A DNA stretch of 33,694 bases from Chitinophagaceae bacterium (GCA_026786345.1 JAJAYD010000115.1:1-33694), one strand, 5' to 3'; positions 23,483 to 33,135 are shown, numbered from the stretch's first letter. The notes: generated by a model not told the origin, from the letters alone. Translations and numbers: made by a program.

Positions 23483-25546
23483 TTACTGTACCATAGAGTT
23501 TTTAGAAAAAGAAAGTTCCAGCGGAACAACAAAAACCGGTGTTTCCGTTACAACAATCGTAAGTTTTCCGTTCGCAGTACTTACTACTTTCTCAATCATA
23601 TCGTTGCTACCCGCTTGCGGAGTATAAATTACAGCAGAACCAGCAGTTCCAAGATCCAATGTATAGTTGGCTGTTCTTCCTATTTCATCTGGCACTACCA
23701 GGGCATACATCTTTTGTCCATTAAATTCGTACCTGTCTACAAATGGGTCCCCGTTAAGCGTTTGGGTAAAAGTATATTCTCCAAATAATTTATTTGCCTG
23801 GAATAGAAAGTCAGCCGCGGGTTTTCGCGTAGTATCGGCATTTATAAAACCGCTGGATGCAAATTTATAGGGTGCATTTATATTGGCATCGTACACCTCA
23901 TAAAAGAAAGCCTTTTGCAGTCCTTCACGACTATACAACAATGAAGATCTCAGGTCCCAGTCGGCTTGTGTTTGCAATGCAGAACGGTTGCCAATTGCAA
24001 TTGCTTTTAGCGGGCTGCCCTGGTTAATGTCGTAACCCAGTTCTGTTATCCAAACCGGCATGTTGTTGGAATACTGATGCGATACCTGTAAAAACTGCCT
24101 GGCCACTGTAGCACAGTTCGACTTTTCAGGCGCTGAGCCACGGGTAGAGTTACCTGACTGCGAAGAGCCTTCGTCGTTGCTATACAAATGAAAATTTACC
24201 ACATCCCAACAAAGGTTTACAGTACTATCGACGTTATACCCCCTAAATTCTTTGCACCAGTCTATCATGCCCTTTAAATAATCAGGCGAAGTAGAAGCGG
24301 TGCCCGCCATTACAACCTGTATGGTATAATCTGCATTCTTTACACCGATACCCGGCCCCATTGTATTTTTATGACCATCATAAAAGGCCGATAAGTTGGC
24401 TGCGTATTCGCGGCCTGTTAAATAACCTTTCCTGCCCTTCCACCATTTGTCGCGTTCATTATCGCACTCAATATATTTTATCAGGCCAAGACCAATTTTA
24501 CGTTCATTTACAGGATCCATAAACCACTTCGGTATACTGTAGACCGATACCAATGAGGTGTCGATATTAGTATTGCTGCCATAGCGGGCCACGTGTTGAA
24601 AAGCTACCCTGGCCATTTCCAGATACGACGAGGGGTTGGTAAAATCGCTGCCATACCTTACCGGGTTGTTATCCCATTCACGCTGGTTCTGCGGGTAAGT
24701 ATTAATCATCCAGGGTGGTAGTGTCTTTAAACAGGCAACTACCTCTATTCCTTCTTGCTTGCAACGCTTGTAAATGGCATCATAATTCCAGCCACCTCTT
24801 GCTACCGGGTTAAACATATACCTGCCTTCCACTTCTTCCAGCTTTTCCCAATCCATATAATGCCTTAGTCCCCTAAAGCTCTTCATGGCTGTCATTTTAG
24901 TTTCATTAATCGATCTTGGACGAACGGCATCTTCAAAGTCCCACTCAAACCCATTTATACCAAACATATTCTTTAGCGGCACATGCGTTTTGGTATATGC
25001 GGTTGAAGTGTCACCCGCAGTATAGCTGCCATACAATTCTATTTCTCCGGGAAAATCGTTGTTGTAAATATTCAGTACCAGGTAGCGTATGTTGGTAACA
25101 GTTGTATCCAGTTTTATAACAGCAGGTCGTGCCGGGTAAGGTCCGACCCATGTATTGTATGTTTCACCCGTAAACGTTGCGATCAGCTTTTTTTGCCAGG
25201 TGTCGGTAATTGCATATAACCGCAATGGGGTGCTGGTAAACACACCCTCTTTATCATACATCCGGATGCTGTCAATAGTCATGCTCTCACCGTTTACCAG
25301 GGGGTAATAGGCGTCATAATTTGTTAGAATTTTTGACCAGCCGGTAAACGCAACTGAATAGGGATTTCCATCAAAAAGACGAGCAAGATTACCAACAGTA
25401 TAGTTTTGCTGATACCAACGGGCCGTATCTATCGGTATTTTTTGTGCACGGCCTGTGTTAGCATTTAGTGAAGCGATGAAAGTAAAAAGAGCAAGGATAG
25501 CGTGCAGTTTATAAATTCTAAAACGTTGAAAGTAAGCTTTGCTCAA
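23483..25546 (-). CDS. Secreted glycoside hydrolase-like protein (clan GH-A fold likely)
   Basis: The 687-residue protein has a signal peptide (about 1-34, ending ANTGRAQ). Residues about 40-175 look like a galactose-binding/F5-8-type beta-sandwich. The catalytic part (about 195-600) has features of a clan A barrel: MKSFRGLRHYMDW near the start, acid/base Glu364 in YIECDNERDKWW and nucleophile Glu502 in VWITELGYD, 138 residues apart. A small beta-domain ends the protein. The exact family is not recognised; GH39- or GH5-like are the nearest I can suggest. Within a polysaccharide locus it may trim, release or recycle the polymer. It is monocistronic by position, with 244 bases to the next gene upstream. 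Confidence 0.7.
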   Translation of the reverse strand: MSKAYFQRFRIYKLHAILALFTFIASLNANTGRAQKIPIDTARWYQQNYTVGNLARLFDGNPYSVAFTGWSKILTNYDAYYPLVNGESMTIDSIRMYDKEGVFTSTPLRLYAITDTWQKKLIATFTGETYNTWVGPYPARPAVIKLDTTVTNIRYLVLNIYNNDFPGEIELYGSYTAGDTSTAYTKTHVPLKNMFGINGFEWDFEDAVRPRSINETKMTAMKSFRGLRHYMDWEKLEEVEGRYMFNPVARGGWNYDAIYKRCKQEGIEVVACLKTLPPWMINTYPQNQREWDNNPVRYGSDFTNPSSYLEMARVAFQHVARYGSNTNIDTSLVSVYSIPKWFMDPVNERKIGLGLIKYIECDNERDKWWKGRKGYLTGREYAANLSAFYDGHKNTMGPGIGVKNADYTIQVVMAGTASTSPDYLKGMIDWCKEFRGYNVDSTVNLCWDVVNFHLYSNDEGSSQSGNSTRGSAPEKSNCATVARQFLQVSHQYSNNMPVWITELGYDINQGSPLKAIAIGNRSALQTQADWDLRSSLLYSREGLQKAFFYEVYDANINAPYKFASSGFINADTTRKPAADFLFQANKLFGEYTFTQTLNGDPFVDRYEFNGQKMYALVVPDEIGRTANYTLDLGTAGSAVIYTPQAGSNDMIEKVVSTANGKLTIVVTETPVFVVPLELSFSKNSMVQ

Positions 25547-25790
25547 AATGTTTTTTTTTGGTGAACGGGCTGATTGTTTTATAGCAGAATCGATATGTTA
25601 TTAATTCCGATTTATTGGAAGTCACTTGCAGGGCAAATTAAAAAAGGTAAAAAGCTATTTATAGCATGCAAAAGCATGTTGTTTTTTGCCATAACATGTA
25701 TGTTGCCATTACTTACTTAAGTAGAAGGGAGTGACACAACGATGTTCAACAATGTTTTATTGCCCGTACCATAAAAATTATTAAGCAGCC

Positions 25791-26807
25791 TTATTCTCCT
25801 TTTGGCTTTATGTTTCCCAATAAATACCTGTTTGTAACAGCCCATTTTTGTAATGCCCAAACAAGCGTAACTATAAGCATGATGGTTACCACACCAACAA
25901 GAAAACCCTGAAACATTGACGTATGTGCCTTGCCCGAATCGCCCATGAAATAGTAAATACCCATTACTATCATTGGGTGAAACAAATAGATGCCAAGTGA
26001 GTTTTTATTTACAAATCTCATAAATTCATTTTGAAAAATCTTTAAGGGAGCAACATATAATAATACAAATACTGCTAAGCTAAAATTAAAGAACAGGTAG
26101 GGTAAAAGTGCAAGCACGTCTGCAACTTTGCTTTGAATGCACAAAGCAATAATGGTAAAAGACGAGAGAAGAGTGAAAAAAAGCGGCGCAGGCGAAAACC
26201 TTAAATTGATACGTTTATTCCGCAGGCAAACGCCCAAAAGAAAAAAGAACAGATAGGCGTAGAATCGTTTATCACCTAAAAATTGTAATTGGGTAAGTTC
26301 ATCTTTTATTGCAGAATCCCTTATATAAACATACCAAAATGCGTTAATAACACCGGTGATTATTAAAATAGGTAATGCCTGCAGTTTAAACCTTATTATC
26401 GCATAAAAGCTTATTGCACCCAATGTATAGGCCGGTATAAACCAGAGGTGATAAAAAGGATAAATAAAATCGTTGACAGAGACCTGGAGGATTGACCTGG
26501 TGCCCAATTGCAGCGGGAAATAAATAATAAATGCAATAAGCCAGGGAATAAAAATACGCCCCGTTAAATATCGTAAATACTTTCGCAAGCCATACTTAAA
26601 AGTAGTCTCTTTAATAAGGAAACCGCTGATGGCCATAAACAATGGCATCTCAAAAAAATAATTGTAATACTGTATCATACCATCCGGAAGGCTATGCGCA
26701 AAAATTACCAAAAGGATCAATGATGCTTTAACGGTATTAATGCCTGGGTAATACGAAACCGTATCTGAAGTAACCGGAAAATACAGGGGCCGCGCTATTC
26801 TATACAT
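25791..26807 (-). CDS. Acyltransferase family 3 membrane protein (OafA/NodX type)
   Basis: The 338-residue protein has about ten membrane helices. Helix 1 carries the conserved His in LVIFAHSLPDG, and the next conserved segment is FEMPLFMAISGFLIKE. The end of the family is seen in NSLGIYLFHPMIVMGIYYF. These proteins move acyl groups, often acetyl, across or at the inner membrane onto sugars of O-antigens or exopolysaccharides. I place the start at the ATG at 26807, which overlaps the upstream glycosyltransferase by 8 bases; an in-frame ATG at 26870 would extend 21 residues into that gene. It is the last gene of the run that begins at 31324. Confidence 0.88.
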   Translation of the reverse strand: MYRIARPLYFPVTSDTVSYYPGINTVKASLILLVIFAHSLPDGMIQYYNYFFEMPLFMAISGFLIKETTFKYGLRKYLRYLTGRIFIPWLIAFIIYFPLQLGTRSILQVSVNDFIYPFYHLWFIPAYTLGAISFYAIIRFKLQALPILIITGVINAFWYVYIRDSAIKDELTQLQFLGDKRFYAYLFFFLLGVCLRNKRINLRFSPAPLFFTLLSSFTIIALCIQSKVADVLALLPYLFFNFSLAVFVLLYVAPLKIFQNEFMRFVNKNSLGIYLFHPMIVMGIYYFMGDSGKAHTSMFQGFLVGVVTIMLIVTLVWALQKWAVTNRYLLGNIKPKGE

Positions 26808-28002
26808 CCAAGAAAGTTTTTTTATTATAAATTTTTTCAATGCAAGCCTGCCAGGTATGCGATTTTGCAAAGGCGATAGCAGCTTCTTTTTCAGCTATTG
26901 GCTGTGGCATAAGGGCCTCGCCAATGACTGATACATATTGACTAGTGCCAACAGCAAGTTTTACGTGTGGTAAAAACATTTGCATTGCAGGCGTATCGGT
27001 GGCAACGGCAGGCTTGCCCATTGCCAGGTATTCATCAATTTTACGGGGATAGTTTCCTACCGTTAGCTCATTAATTAATTGCGGATTGATACATACATCT
27101 ATGTGCTGTATGTAGGCGGGTAACTCGCTGCCTTTTTTTGCTCCTAAAAAATGAATATTTTTCATTTGGTGTAGCCTGCTTTGTTTAAACATAATCTCTT
27201 CAGGACCTATTAGCACCCATTGCCAAAGGGGTTGTTTTTGGGCCAGGCTTTCAAGCAGGTTAATGTCTAATCTTTCGGCCGTTAAAAAACCTGCATACCC
27301 AATTCGCGGATGAGGAATTGCGGCAATATCATGCGGTGCAGGGTATTGCTTTGTTGCATCATACATCTCCAACTCACACCCCTGGCCTATATCATAGCTT
27401 TTCGCATTATAATGCTTTGCATAGTCTGCCAGGTAGGCTGAGTTTGCAAATATTACATCGGCATTATTAATGGTTTGTGGCTCCACCCGTGCACCATGTT
27501 TTTTAAAGTATGGATGCTGAACCAGGTTATCGCGTATGTAATAGATGCTAAGTTTTGGGTCTAAATACTTCTTTAAGTACTTGCCAGTAAACATCTGGCT
27601 ATCGTTAAAAACAATGTAGTTTTTCTCCTTCCAACCTAATGATCGAATTGCTTTGGTTAAACTGGAAAAGAAAAATATTGCATTCAATTTGCTGATATAA
27701 TCGAAGAGGTGTTTACTTTTTAACCAGTTTATTGATAAGCCAATTGTGGCAGGTGTATGCACCCATAAATTGTTGCCGGCCATAACAGTATTGCGGCCAA
27801 TACCGAGGGCAGATTTAAGCCTGCGTCTTCCGTTAGCTGATTTAATTTCCTTTAGTAAAGTCTTTAAATCAAGAGATGGGTTAACATACAAAACAGGCCG
27901 GGTTTTGCTTAGTTCCAATGCAATGTTCCTGGCATTGCTGCCCAGGTTCAATGCCCACTCCTGCTGGGCAATTACAACGTATGGATTATTGCTGCGTAAC
28001 AT
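26800..28002 (-). CDS. Glycosyltransferase, GT-B fold (TuaH-like)
   Basis: The 400-residue soluble protein begins NNPYVVIAQQEWALNLGSNA, with the next segment PVLYVNPSLDLK, as in TuaH-like transferases of polysaccharide loci. The C-terminal half has a GT-B nucleotide-binding domain: PRIGYAGFLTAERLD, WQWVLIGPEE, IHFLGAKKGSELPAYIQHID and the donor-site stretch KIDEYLAMGKPAVATDTPAM, where E in DEYLAMG corresponds to the conserved glutamate. Donor and acceptor sugars are unknown. Its stop overlaps the acyltransferase start by 8 bases, suggesting coupled translation; 87 bases separate it from the GT2 gene upstream. Confidence 0.85.
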   Translation of the reverse strand: MLRSNNPYVVIAQQEWALNLGSNARNIALELSKTRPVLYVNPSLDLKTLLKEIKSANGRRRLKSALGIGRNTVMAGNNLWVHTPATIGLSINWLKSKHLFDYISKLNAIFFFSSLTKAIRSLGWKEKNYIVFNDSQMFTGKYLKKYLDPKLSIYYIRDNLVQHPYFKKHGARVEPQTINNADVIFANSAYLADYAKHYNAKSYDIGQGCELEMYDATKQYPAPHDIAAIPHPRIGYAGFLTAERLDINLLESLAQKQPLWQWVLIGPEEIMFKQSRLHQMKNIHFLGAKKGSELPAYIQHIDVCINPQLINELTVGNYPRKIDEYLAMGKPAVATDTPAMQMFLPHVKLAVGTSQYVSVIGEALMPQPIAEKEAAIAFAKSHTWQACIEKIYNKKTFLDV

Positions 28003-28089
28003 GCTTTTTGCTTTTCGCTTTTAAGCCATTCTTAAATCCCCAGAACAAGCAAAAAATGGTGGGTAATAAAATTATTGACCAGGGCATAA

Positions 28090-29268
28090 TTAGTTTTCTA
28101 TGTTTGTTTCTCCGTGGGGAGTATGAATAAATTGACGCTTTGCTTTACCCATGTGCAACATTGCGCTTACCATAGATAAAAGTGCCCCGGGAATTTGTGT
28201 AAAAGCTGATAACAATTGCCTGTTAAACCACCTTGCCGGTATGCCAAGAAACAATGACAACACTAAAGCAGCCTCCAGTGTAAGATTGAAAGGCAATAAA
28301 GAAGGAAAGAGCAGCAGAGATAATGCACACCAGCCTGTTAACAAGCCTGCCAGCATTACTCTTGGCAATAAAAAGGTTTGAAATACTTTGTTGAAAAAGG
28401 CAACATTGCCTTTAAACAATTGCACCCAACCTTCCATTAAATATTTTTGAAAAAACTCAAGTTGCATAGCCAGCCAGCGGCTACGCTGTTGGCTAAAAAC
28501 TTCGCGATGTGCTACTTTTTCATCGTATACATAGGCACCATCAAGAAAGGCTATTTTTTTATTGGCACGCATAATTCTAAACTCCAATTCCTTGTCTTCG
28601 CCAGAAGTGTCGCCTATACCCTGTAAAAGCATAACAAACAATTGCCAGTTAAAAGCCATCCCACTGCCGATTAAAGCAGATGGCAAACCAACCGCAACAT
28701 GTCCGCGGCGAAAAATATGATTGTTGATCTCCTCGGTGCAGGCATCGAGAAAAGCAAAAGGGGTTTGTAAATTTTTAGCAGTTCTATGCCCTTGCACCAC
28801 CTGGTAACCTGCGGCAAAAGCATTATTAACAGCATGCAAAAATCCGGGGGCCATTACATTGTCAGCATCTAAAACAAGTGCAATGTCAACTGGCTTATTT
28901 ATAGTTGCTTCAATGGCTTTTAGCAGTGCTTTGCCTTTAGTACTCTTGTCAAAACTTACCTCCAAAACTTTTATGGATAAAGCACGTAATACCTGTAATG
29001 TAGCAGGCGAAAATGAGTCGGCAATAACTACCACTTCAAATTTATCAGCAGCATAATTATGCAAGCTTGCCTGTCGTGCTGTTTCAATTATAACAGAGTC
29101 TTCTTTGTAACCAGGTATAAATACACGTATGGTGCTAAGCTGCTTTGCCGTCGGTATTGATACAGCTTTTAAAAGCCGGCCGACTATAGAAAAAAACAAT
29201 AGGTAGCCAACCTGCACGGCCAGGAAAATAAATATAAACCACTGTATAAATAAAAGCATTTGATGCAT
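28090..29268 (-). CDS. Processive-type membrane glycosyltransferase family 2
   Basis: The 392-residue protein has an N-terminal membrane helix (about 5-25) and C-terminal helices (about 300-370). All landmarks of processive GT2 enzymes are present: IRVFIPGYKEDSVI, metal-binding DADN in ALVLDADNVMA, the catalytic-base motif GEDKELEFR, and QQRSRW (the Q-x-x-R-W motif). Cellulose synthase and related enzymes share this set. It would add sugars from a nucleotide donor at the inner membrane, perhaps building a homopolymer or a repeat-unit linkage. It belongs to the minus-strand run of transferases, with gaps of 69 and 87 bases to its neighbours. Confidence 0.9.
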   Translation of the reverse strand: MHQMLLFIQWFIFIFLAVQVGYLLFFSIVGRLLKAVSIPTAKQLSTIRVFIPGYKEDSVIIETARQASLHNYAADKFEVVVIADSFSPATLQVLRALSIKVLEVSFDKSTKGKALLKAIEATINKPVDIALVLDADNVMAPGFLHAVNNAFAAGYQVVQGHRTAKNLQTPFAFLDACTEEINNHIFRRGHVAVGLPSALIGSGMAFNWQLFVMLLQGIGDTSGEDKELEFRIMRANKKIAFLDGAYVYDEKVAHREVFSQQRSRWLAMQLEFFQKYLMEGWVQLFKGNVAFFNKVFQTFLLPRVMLAGLLTGWCALSLLLFPSLLPFNLTLEAALVLSLFLGIPARWFNRQLLSAFTQIPGALLSMVSAMLHMGKAKRQFIHTPHGETNIEN

Positions 29269-29337
29269 TGTTCTTGTTTATTTATTGGTGTGTCTTGTTA
29301 CGTCTGATTTTAATTCGGTTATAAATGCTTATACGGC

Positions 29338-30276
29338 TTAGCAAATAATTAATTGGTTTTTTAACAACGATGAATGCGTTGCAGGCTCCTTAAATGCACT
29401 ATGCGTCAGGTTCCAAATAAGTGCTTTGGCAATTGACTTTGCATGCTGCCAGTCGCCTTTTAATACATGTTTTACCATATGAACAGGTGTAGATATCATC
29501 GTAAAAAAACTGCCGCTTATAATGCGGTTGATGCCGTTATAATTTCTACGGATGTACAACAACCTGTTCCTATATAAGTAAAACGTTTTAAAAGCTGAAT
29601 TCTTGCCTGTTGATACAGATTCTTTGTGGTAAATGCTTGCCGTGCCTACATAATGAACTTCATATCCTGCCTTTTTAAAGCGTGCTGCCCAATCCAATTC
29701 TTCATAATACAAGAAGAAAAGTTCACTCATTGGCCCAAGTTGCTTAATCAGTTTCATGGGTATCATCATGGCCGCCCCGTTTGGCTGATCGGTTACCCGC
29801 CTGTCATTAAAGCTTCCATCATCCTTTTGCATGTAACCAATATCGTAACTGCGGCTGGTTAATAGGTTTGGCCCTACCGTGCCAGCATACTGTATGGTAT
29901 CAGGCTTAAAAAAGTATTTAATTTTTGGGCAGGCAATAGCACATTCAGCATGTGTTGTCATATAACTAACCAGCTCGTTCAACAACCCAGGTGTTACTTC
30001 GGTATCATTGTTTACCAAAAAAACATAGTCTCCTTTTGCATAAAACAATCCAAGGTTATTGCCACCCGCAAACCCGGTATTTGAGGGCGAAGTAATATGT
30101 GTAATAAAGGGGAATTCATTTTTTAAGGAAGCCGAATTTTCAACAGAAGCATTATCAACTACAATCACCTCGTAATTTTTATAGGTAAGTTGCGCCAGCG
30201 AACGAAGCATGTCGGCTGTTACCGCACATTGGTTATAATTTACCGTAACAATAGAAATTAAAGGTTCGGTTTTCAT
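29338..30276 (-). CDS. Glycosyltransferase family 2, rhamnosyltransferase (WbbL)-like
   Basis: The 312-residue protein carries SIVTVNYNQCAVTADMLRSL at the start, VIVVDNASVENS, NTGFAGGNNLGL, and the metal-binding NND in VFLVNNDTEVTPG. The acceptor region FFLYYEELDWAARFKKAGY followed by a His in IYHKESVSTG is characteristic of the WbbL/RfbF rhamnosyltransferase group, although the sugar cannot be assigned safely. A hydrophobic stretch near the C-terminus may lie on the membrane. A 208-base gap separates it from the next transferase upstream. Confidence 0.9.
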   Translation of the reverse strand: MKTEPLISIVTVNYNQCAVTADMLRSLAQLTYKNYEVIVVDNASVENSASLKNEFPFITHITSPSNTGFAGGNNLGLFYAKGDYVFLVNNDTEVTPGLLNELVSYMTTHAECAIACPKIKYFFKPDTIQYAGTVGPNLLTSRSYDIGYMQKDDGSFNDRRVTDQPNGAAMMIPMKLIKQLGPMSELFFLYYEELDWAARFKKAGYEVHYVGTASIYHKESVSTGKNSAFKTFYLYRNRLLYIRRNYNGINRIISGSFFTMISTPVHMVKHVLKGDWQHAKSIAKALIWNLTHSAFKEPATHSSLLKNQLIIC

Positions 30277-30365
30277 TTTTCTGCTTTAGTGCTACCTATA
30301 AAAAAACTATTTTTAAATCAAACACAGTAACCGTTTGTTTATGAACCCGGCTTTATAACTTTTTT

Positions 30366-30421
30366 TAGTTGCCGTTGCGTCGCATCTTCCCGTAAAACGG
30401 GATCACGTTCACGGAACTTAT
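30366..30421. repeat. Small hairpin in a 208-base intergenic gap
   Basis: TCCCGT (30388-30393), loop AAA, ACGGGA (30397-30402) is a perfect 6-bp hairpin in a more G+C-rich patch between two glycosyltransferase genes. There is no T-run on either strand to make it a terminator. It may be a remnant of a REP-like element. Confidence 0.35.
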
Positions 30422-30484
30422 AGAGTGATAATTCTATTCAGAAACCATACATTCGCACTGCCGGTTTAATTATACTAATTATGC

Positions 30485-31324
30485 TTACAAATCAGTTCTT
30501 ACCTGTACAAAGCTTGCCGGAAATAATATCTTTTTCACTCTCTTGCTAACCCCTTTTACAAAGCCGCCTTCAACCTGCAAACGTCGGTCACTGGTCCACA
30601 CCAGAGCTTTAGTGCTGGTTACATAATGCAGTTTTCCATACCCGTTGTTTTTTAACTTTAATGCCAGGTAGCCGTCTTCGTTTGCGCCTATTGGGTGATC
30701 GAAACCATTAACTGCTACACCTTCTGTTCTCCTAAAACCAGAGTTAAATCCATATACATTTACTGCTTCCTCTTTATAAAACCTGTTATAATATCTTATT
30801 AAATCAGCCGCATATTCGTAAAAGAAGTATAGTAATCGGCCGGTTTTTCCAATCGGTATAAATGAAAAACGCCCATACGTTAAGGAAACGTTTTCATTTT
30901 TATCAAGGGGCTCAATCATTTGATCTATCCAGTCAGGAGGATAAATTGCATCGGCATCAGCATTCAGAATATACTTGCCGGTTGCAGCTTTCAAACCGGT
31001 ATTGCGGGCTGCGGTTATGCCTTGTTTTGTTTCGGTTATACAATCTACACCGGTGCTTAAAACAAGCCCGGCTGTATTGTCTGCAGAGTTATTATTGACC
31101 ACAATAATTTCGACTTTCCTGGTAGTTTGGTTAAGCACCAATGATTGTAAAGTGGCTAAAATATTCTTCTCTTCATTATAGGCGGGTATTACCACCGAAA
31201 TGTCCGGACTACCGCTTTTCCTTAGCTTGCCGTATCTCTGTTTTATTAAAGAAACCTTCTCTTTAAATAAAAGTGTCGATTGTACAACATCATAAATTTT
31301 GCGGGGGATCATAATCGGCCTCAT
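30485..31324 (-). CDS. Glycosyltransferase family 2
   Basis: The 279-residue soluble protein begins its catalytic domain at about residue 37 with DISVVIPAYNEEKNILATL. Further GT2 features are IIVVNNNSADNTA, TAARNTGLKAATGKYILNAD, and metal-binding DADA before IYPPDWID. The later GANEDGYLALKLKNNGY segment holds the probable catalytic base (ED). The N-terminal 35 residues are basic. It is the first gene of the minus-strand transferase run and diverges from the GT4 gene. A 7-bp inverted repeat (CTACTTT, 31326-31332; AAAGTAG, 31339-31345) lies directly upstream of the start. Donor and acceptor are unknown. Confidence 0.88.
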   Translation of the reverse strand: MRPIMIPRKIYDVVQSTLLFKEKVSLIKQRYGKLRKSGSPDISVVIPAYNEEKNILATLQSLVLNQTTRKVEIIVVNNNSADNTAGLVLSTGVDCITETKQGITAARNTGLKAATGKYILNADADAIYPPDWIDQMIEPLDKNENVSLTYGRFSFIPIGKTGRLLYFFYEYAADLIRYYNRFYKEEAVNVYGFNSGFRRTEGVAVNGFDHPIGANEDGYLALKLKNNGYGKLHYVTSTKALVWTSDRRLQVEGGFVKGVSKRVKKILFPASFVQVRTDL

Positions 31325-31471
31325 ACTACTTTAACGAAAAAGTAGGTGGTATATTTTGGCATACATAAAAAGTTTGGAGGTAGTAATTAAACCGTGATAT
31401 AATAAAACAGAGGATTTTGAGTTTTTAAATAAATAAGCAAATAACCCGGCTTATGGTAACAGCCAAAAATT

Positions 31472-32608
31472 ATGGAAGGGAAAAAAATAAAGGTGCTCCA
31501 GGGTATACGCCAGGGAAAAATTGGGGGTGGCGAGAGTTACTTGTTAAGTCTTGTTGAAAATTTAGACAGAAGCCGCATTGAACCTGTGGTGCTTTCATTT
31601 ACCGATGGGCCAATGATTGACAGGCTTAAAAAAATCGGCATAAAAACGCATGTTATTCATACCGAGACCCCTTTTGATGTAAGAGTTTGGAAAAAGGTAT
31701 CGCACCTGGTCAAAGAAGAGCATATTGACGTGGTACATGCACATGGAACCCGTGCCATGTCAAATATGTACAGCGCTGCTAAAAAAAAGCAATTGCCCTT
31801 GTTGTACACCTGCCACGCGTGGTCGTTTCATGTGGATCAAAATGCAATAGTTAAAAAGTTACGGATAGGAAGTGAAAAATACCTGACTAAACAGGCTGAT
31901 ATAAACATTTGCGGGGCAAAGGCAAACCGTGATGAAGCAAGGAAACTGTTTGGGAAGTTTGACGCAGAGATTATCTACAACTCTGTTGATCCCAATAAGT
32001 TTAATCCAACTGATACGTATAAAAATATCCGGCAAGAATTGGGCATAGCAGCCGATGAAATTATCATCGCGTCAATAGCCCGGCTTACATTACAAAAACA
32101 GCCGCTTAAGTTAATTACTGCTTTTGCTGAAGTATGCAAATCGGTAAATAATATAAAACTGCTGATGGTAGGTGATGGTGAGCTGAAAGATAAAGTCATT
32201 GAGCTGATTGCAAAACTGCAGTTAAAGGATCGGATTATTTTGCAACCCTTTAGACAGGATGTGCCCGACCTGCTTGCCGCAGCCGACATATTTGTATTGC
32301 CATCGTTATGGGAGGCCTTCCCTATTGCCCTGCTCGAAGCAATGTATATGGGTAAAGCGGTAGCTGCAACAAATGTGGATGGAACTCCTGAAATGATTGA
32401 AGACAATTACAACGGACTCTTGTTAGACCCAACCAACCTAGAAGCTGACCTTGCTAAAAAACTAACAGCATTATGTGTTAACACTTCGCTGAGAAAAAAA
32501 TTGCAGGCAAACGCAATTAAAAGCGTGTACAACAAATACAACGTTAGCACACTTGCCAAAAAAAATCAACTATTGTATGAGCAGTTGGTGAGCGACCGCA
32601 GTAGATGA
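31472..32608 (+). CDS. Glycosyltransferase family 4
   Basis: The 378-residue protein is a two-domain GT-B enzyme. The N-terminal domain has QGKIGGGESYLLSLVENL and DVVHAHGTRA. The C-terminal Glycos_transf_1 domain (about 190-350) has IIIASIARLTLQKQPLKLI, LMVGDGELKD, and the E-x7-E motif in EAFPIALLEAMYMGK, with both glutamates present. It is a retaining transferase using a nucleotide sugar and most likely adds one sugar of the repeat unit. It lies on the plus strand, divergent from the GT2 gene at 31324, so it has its own promoter in the 147-base gap. Its stop is 49 bases from the end of aroQ. Confidence 0.92.
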   Translation: MEGKKIKVLQGIRQGKIGGGESYLLSLVENLDRSRIEPVVLSFTDGPMIDRLKKIGIKTHVIHTETPFDVRVWKKVSHLVKEEHIDVVHAHGTRAMSNMYSAAKKKQLPLLYTCHAWSFHVDQNAIVKKLRIGSEKYLTKQADINICGAKANRDEARKLFGKFDAEIIYNSVDPNKFNPTDTYKNIRQELGIAADEIIIASIARLTLQKQPLKLITAFAEVCKSVNNIKLLMVGDGELKDKVIELIAKLQLKDRIILQPFRQDVPDLLAAADIFVLPSLWEAFPIALLEAMYMGKAVAATNVDGTPEMIEDNYNGLLLDPTNLEADLAKKLTALCVNTSLRKKLQANAIKSVYNKYNVSTLAKKNQLLYEQLVSDRSR

Positions 32609-32657
32609 TTGGGCTGGGCTGATTTTAAAAGTGAATTTTAGATGACGAATATTTCTC

Positions 32658-33080
32658 TTATTCTGCCAGCAAAAAACTTCTCACTGCCAGCTCATATCCC
32701 TTCATCCCAAATCCGCTGATGGTTCCCTTGCACTTTGCAGATACATGGCTGATCTTCCTGAAATCTTCACGGGCATGCACATTACTAATGTGCACTTCAA
32801 TAACAGGAGCTTTTATCGCTGCGATTGTATCGCCTATGGCTACAGAAGTATGCGTATATCCGGCAGGATTCAGAACAATCGCATCTACCAAATTGCTAAC
32901 TTTCTGAAGTTCGTTTATCAACTCACCTTCAATATTACTTTGGTAATAGGTAAAATTGATGTTAGTAAACTTAGACTGTAATTTTTCATAATATGCCTCA
33001 AATGTTTGGCTGCCATATTGGTCAGGTTCGCGGGCACCAAGCAGGTTAAGGTTAGGACCGTTGATGATTGCTATTTTCAT
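32658..33080 (-). CDS. aroQ: 3-dehydroquinate dehydratase, type II
   Basis: AroQ removes water from 3-dehydroquinate in the shikimate pathway. The 140-residue length is normal for the small type II enzyme, which forms dodecamers. Signature parts are all present: INGPNLNLLGAREPDQYG with Arg17 and the catalytic Tyr22, SNIEGELI, LNPAGYTHTSVA, and EVHISNVHAREDF with the active-site His97 and Arg108 nearby. It lies on the minus strand, convergent with the GT4 gene. The carA terminator sits in the 104-base gap upstream, so aroQ probably has its own promoter. Confidence 0.96.
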   Translation of the reverse strand: MKIAIINGPNLNLLGAREPDQYGSQTFEAYYEKLQSKFTNINFTYYQSNIEGELINELQKVSNLVDAIVLNPAGYTHTSVAIGDTIAAIKAPVIEVHISNVHAREDFRKISHVSAKCKGTISGFGMKGYELAVRSFLLAE

Positions 33081-33135
33081 AATAAATTCTTCTTAAGCCG
33101 AATGTACACGAATTATGAATTGAACCGAAATGAAA

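Noticed and set aside
26808-26870. Longer N-terminus for the acyltransferase family 3 gene
   Set aside because: It would overlap the upstream glycosyltransferase by 71 bases; the ATG at 26807 gives a normal 8-base overlap and a typical N-terminus.
30388-30402. Terminator between two glycosyltransferase genes
   Set aside because: The 6-bp hairpin has no T-run on the relevant strand, so it is listed only as a repeat.
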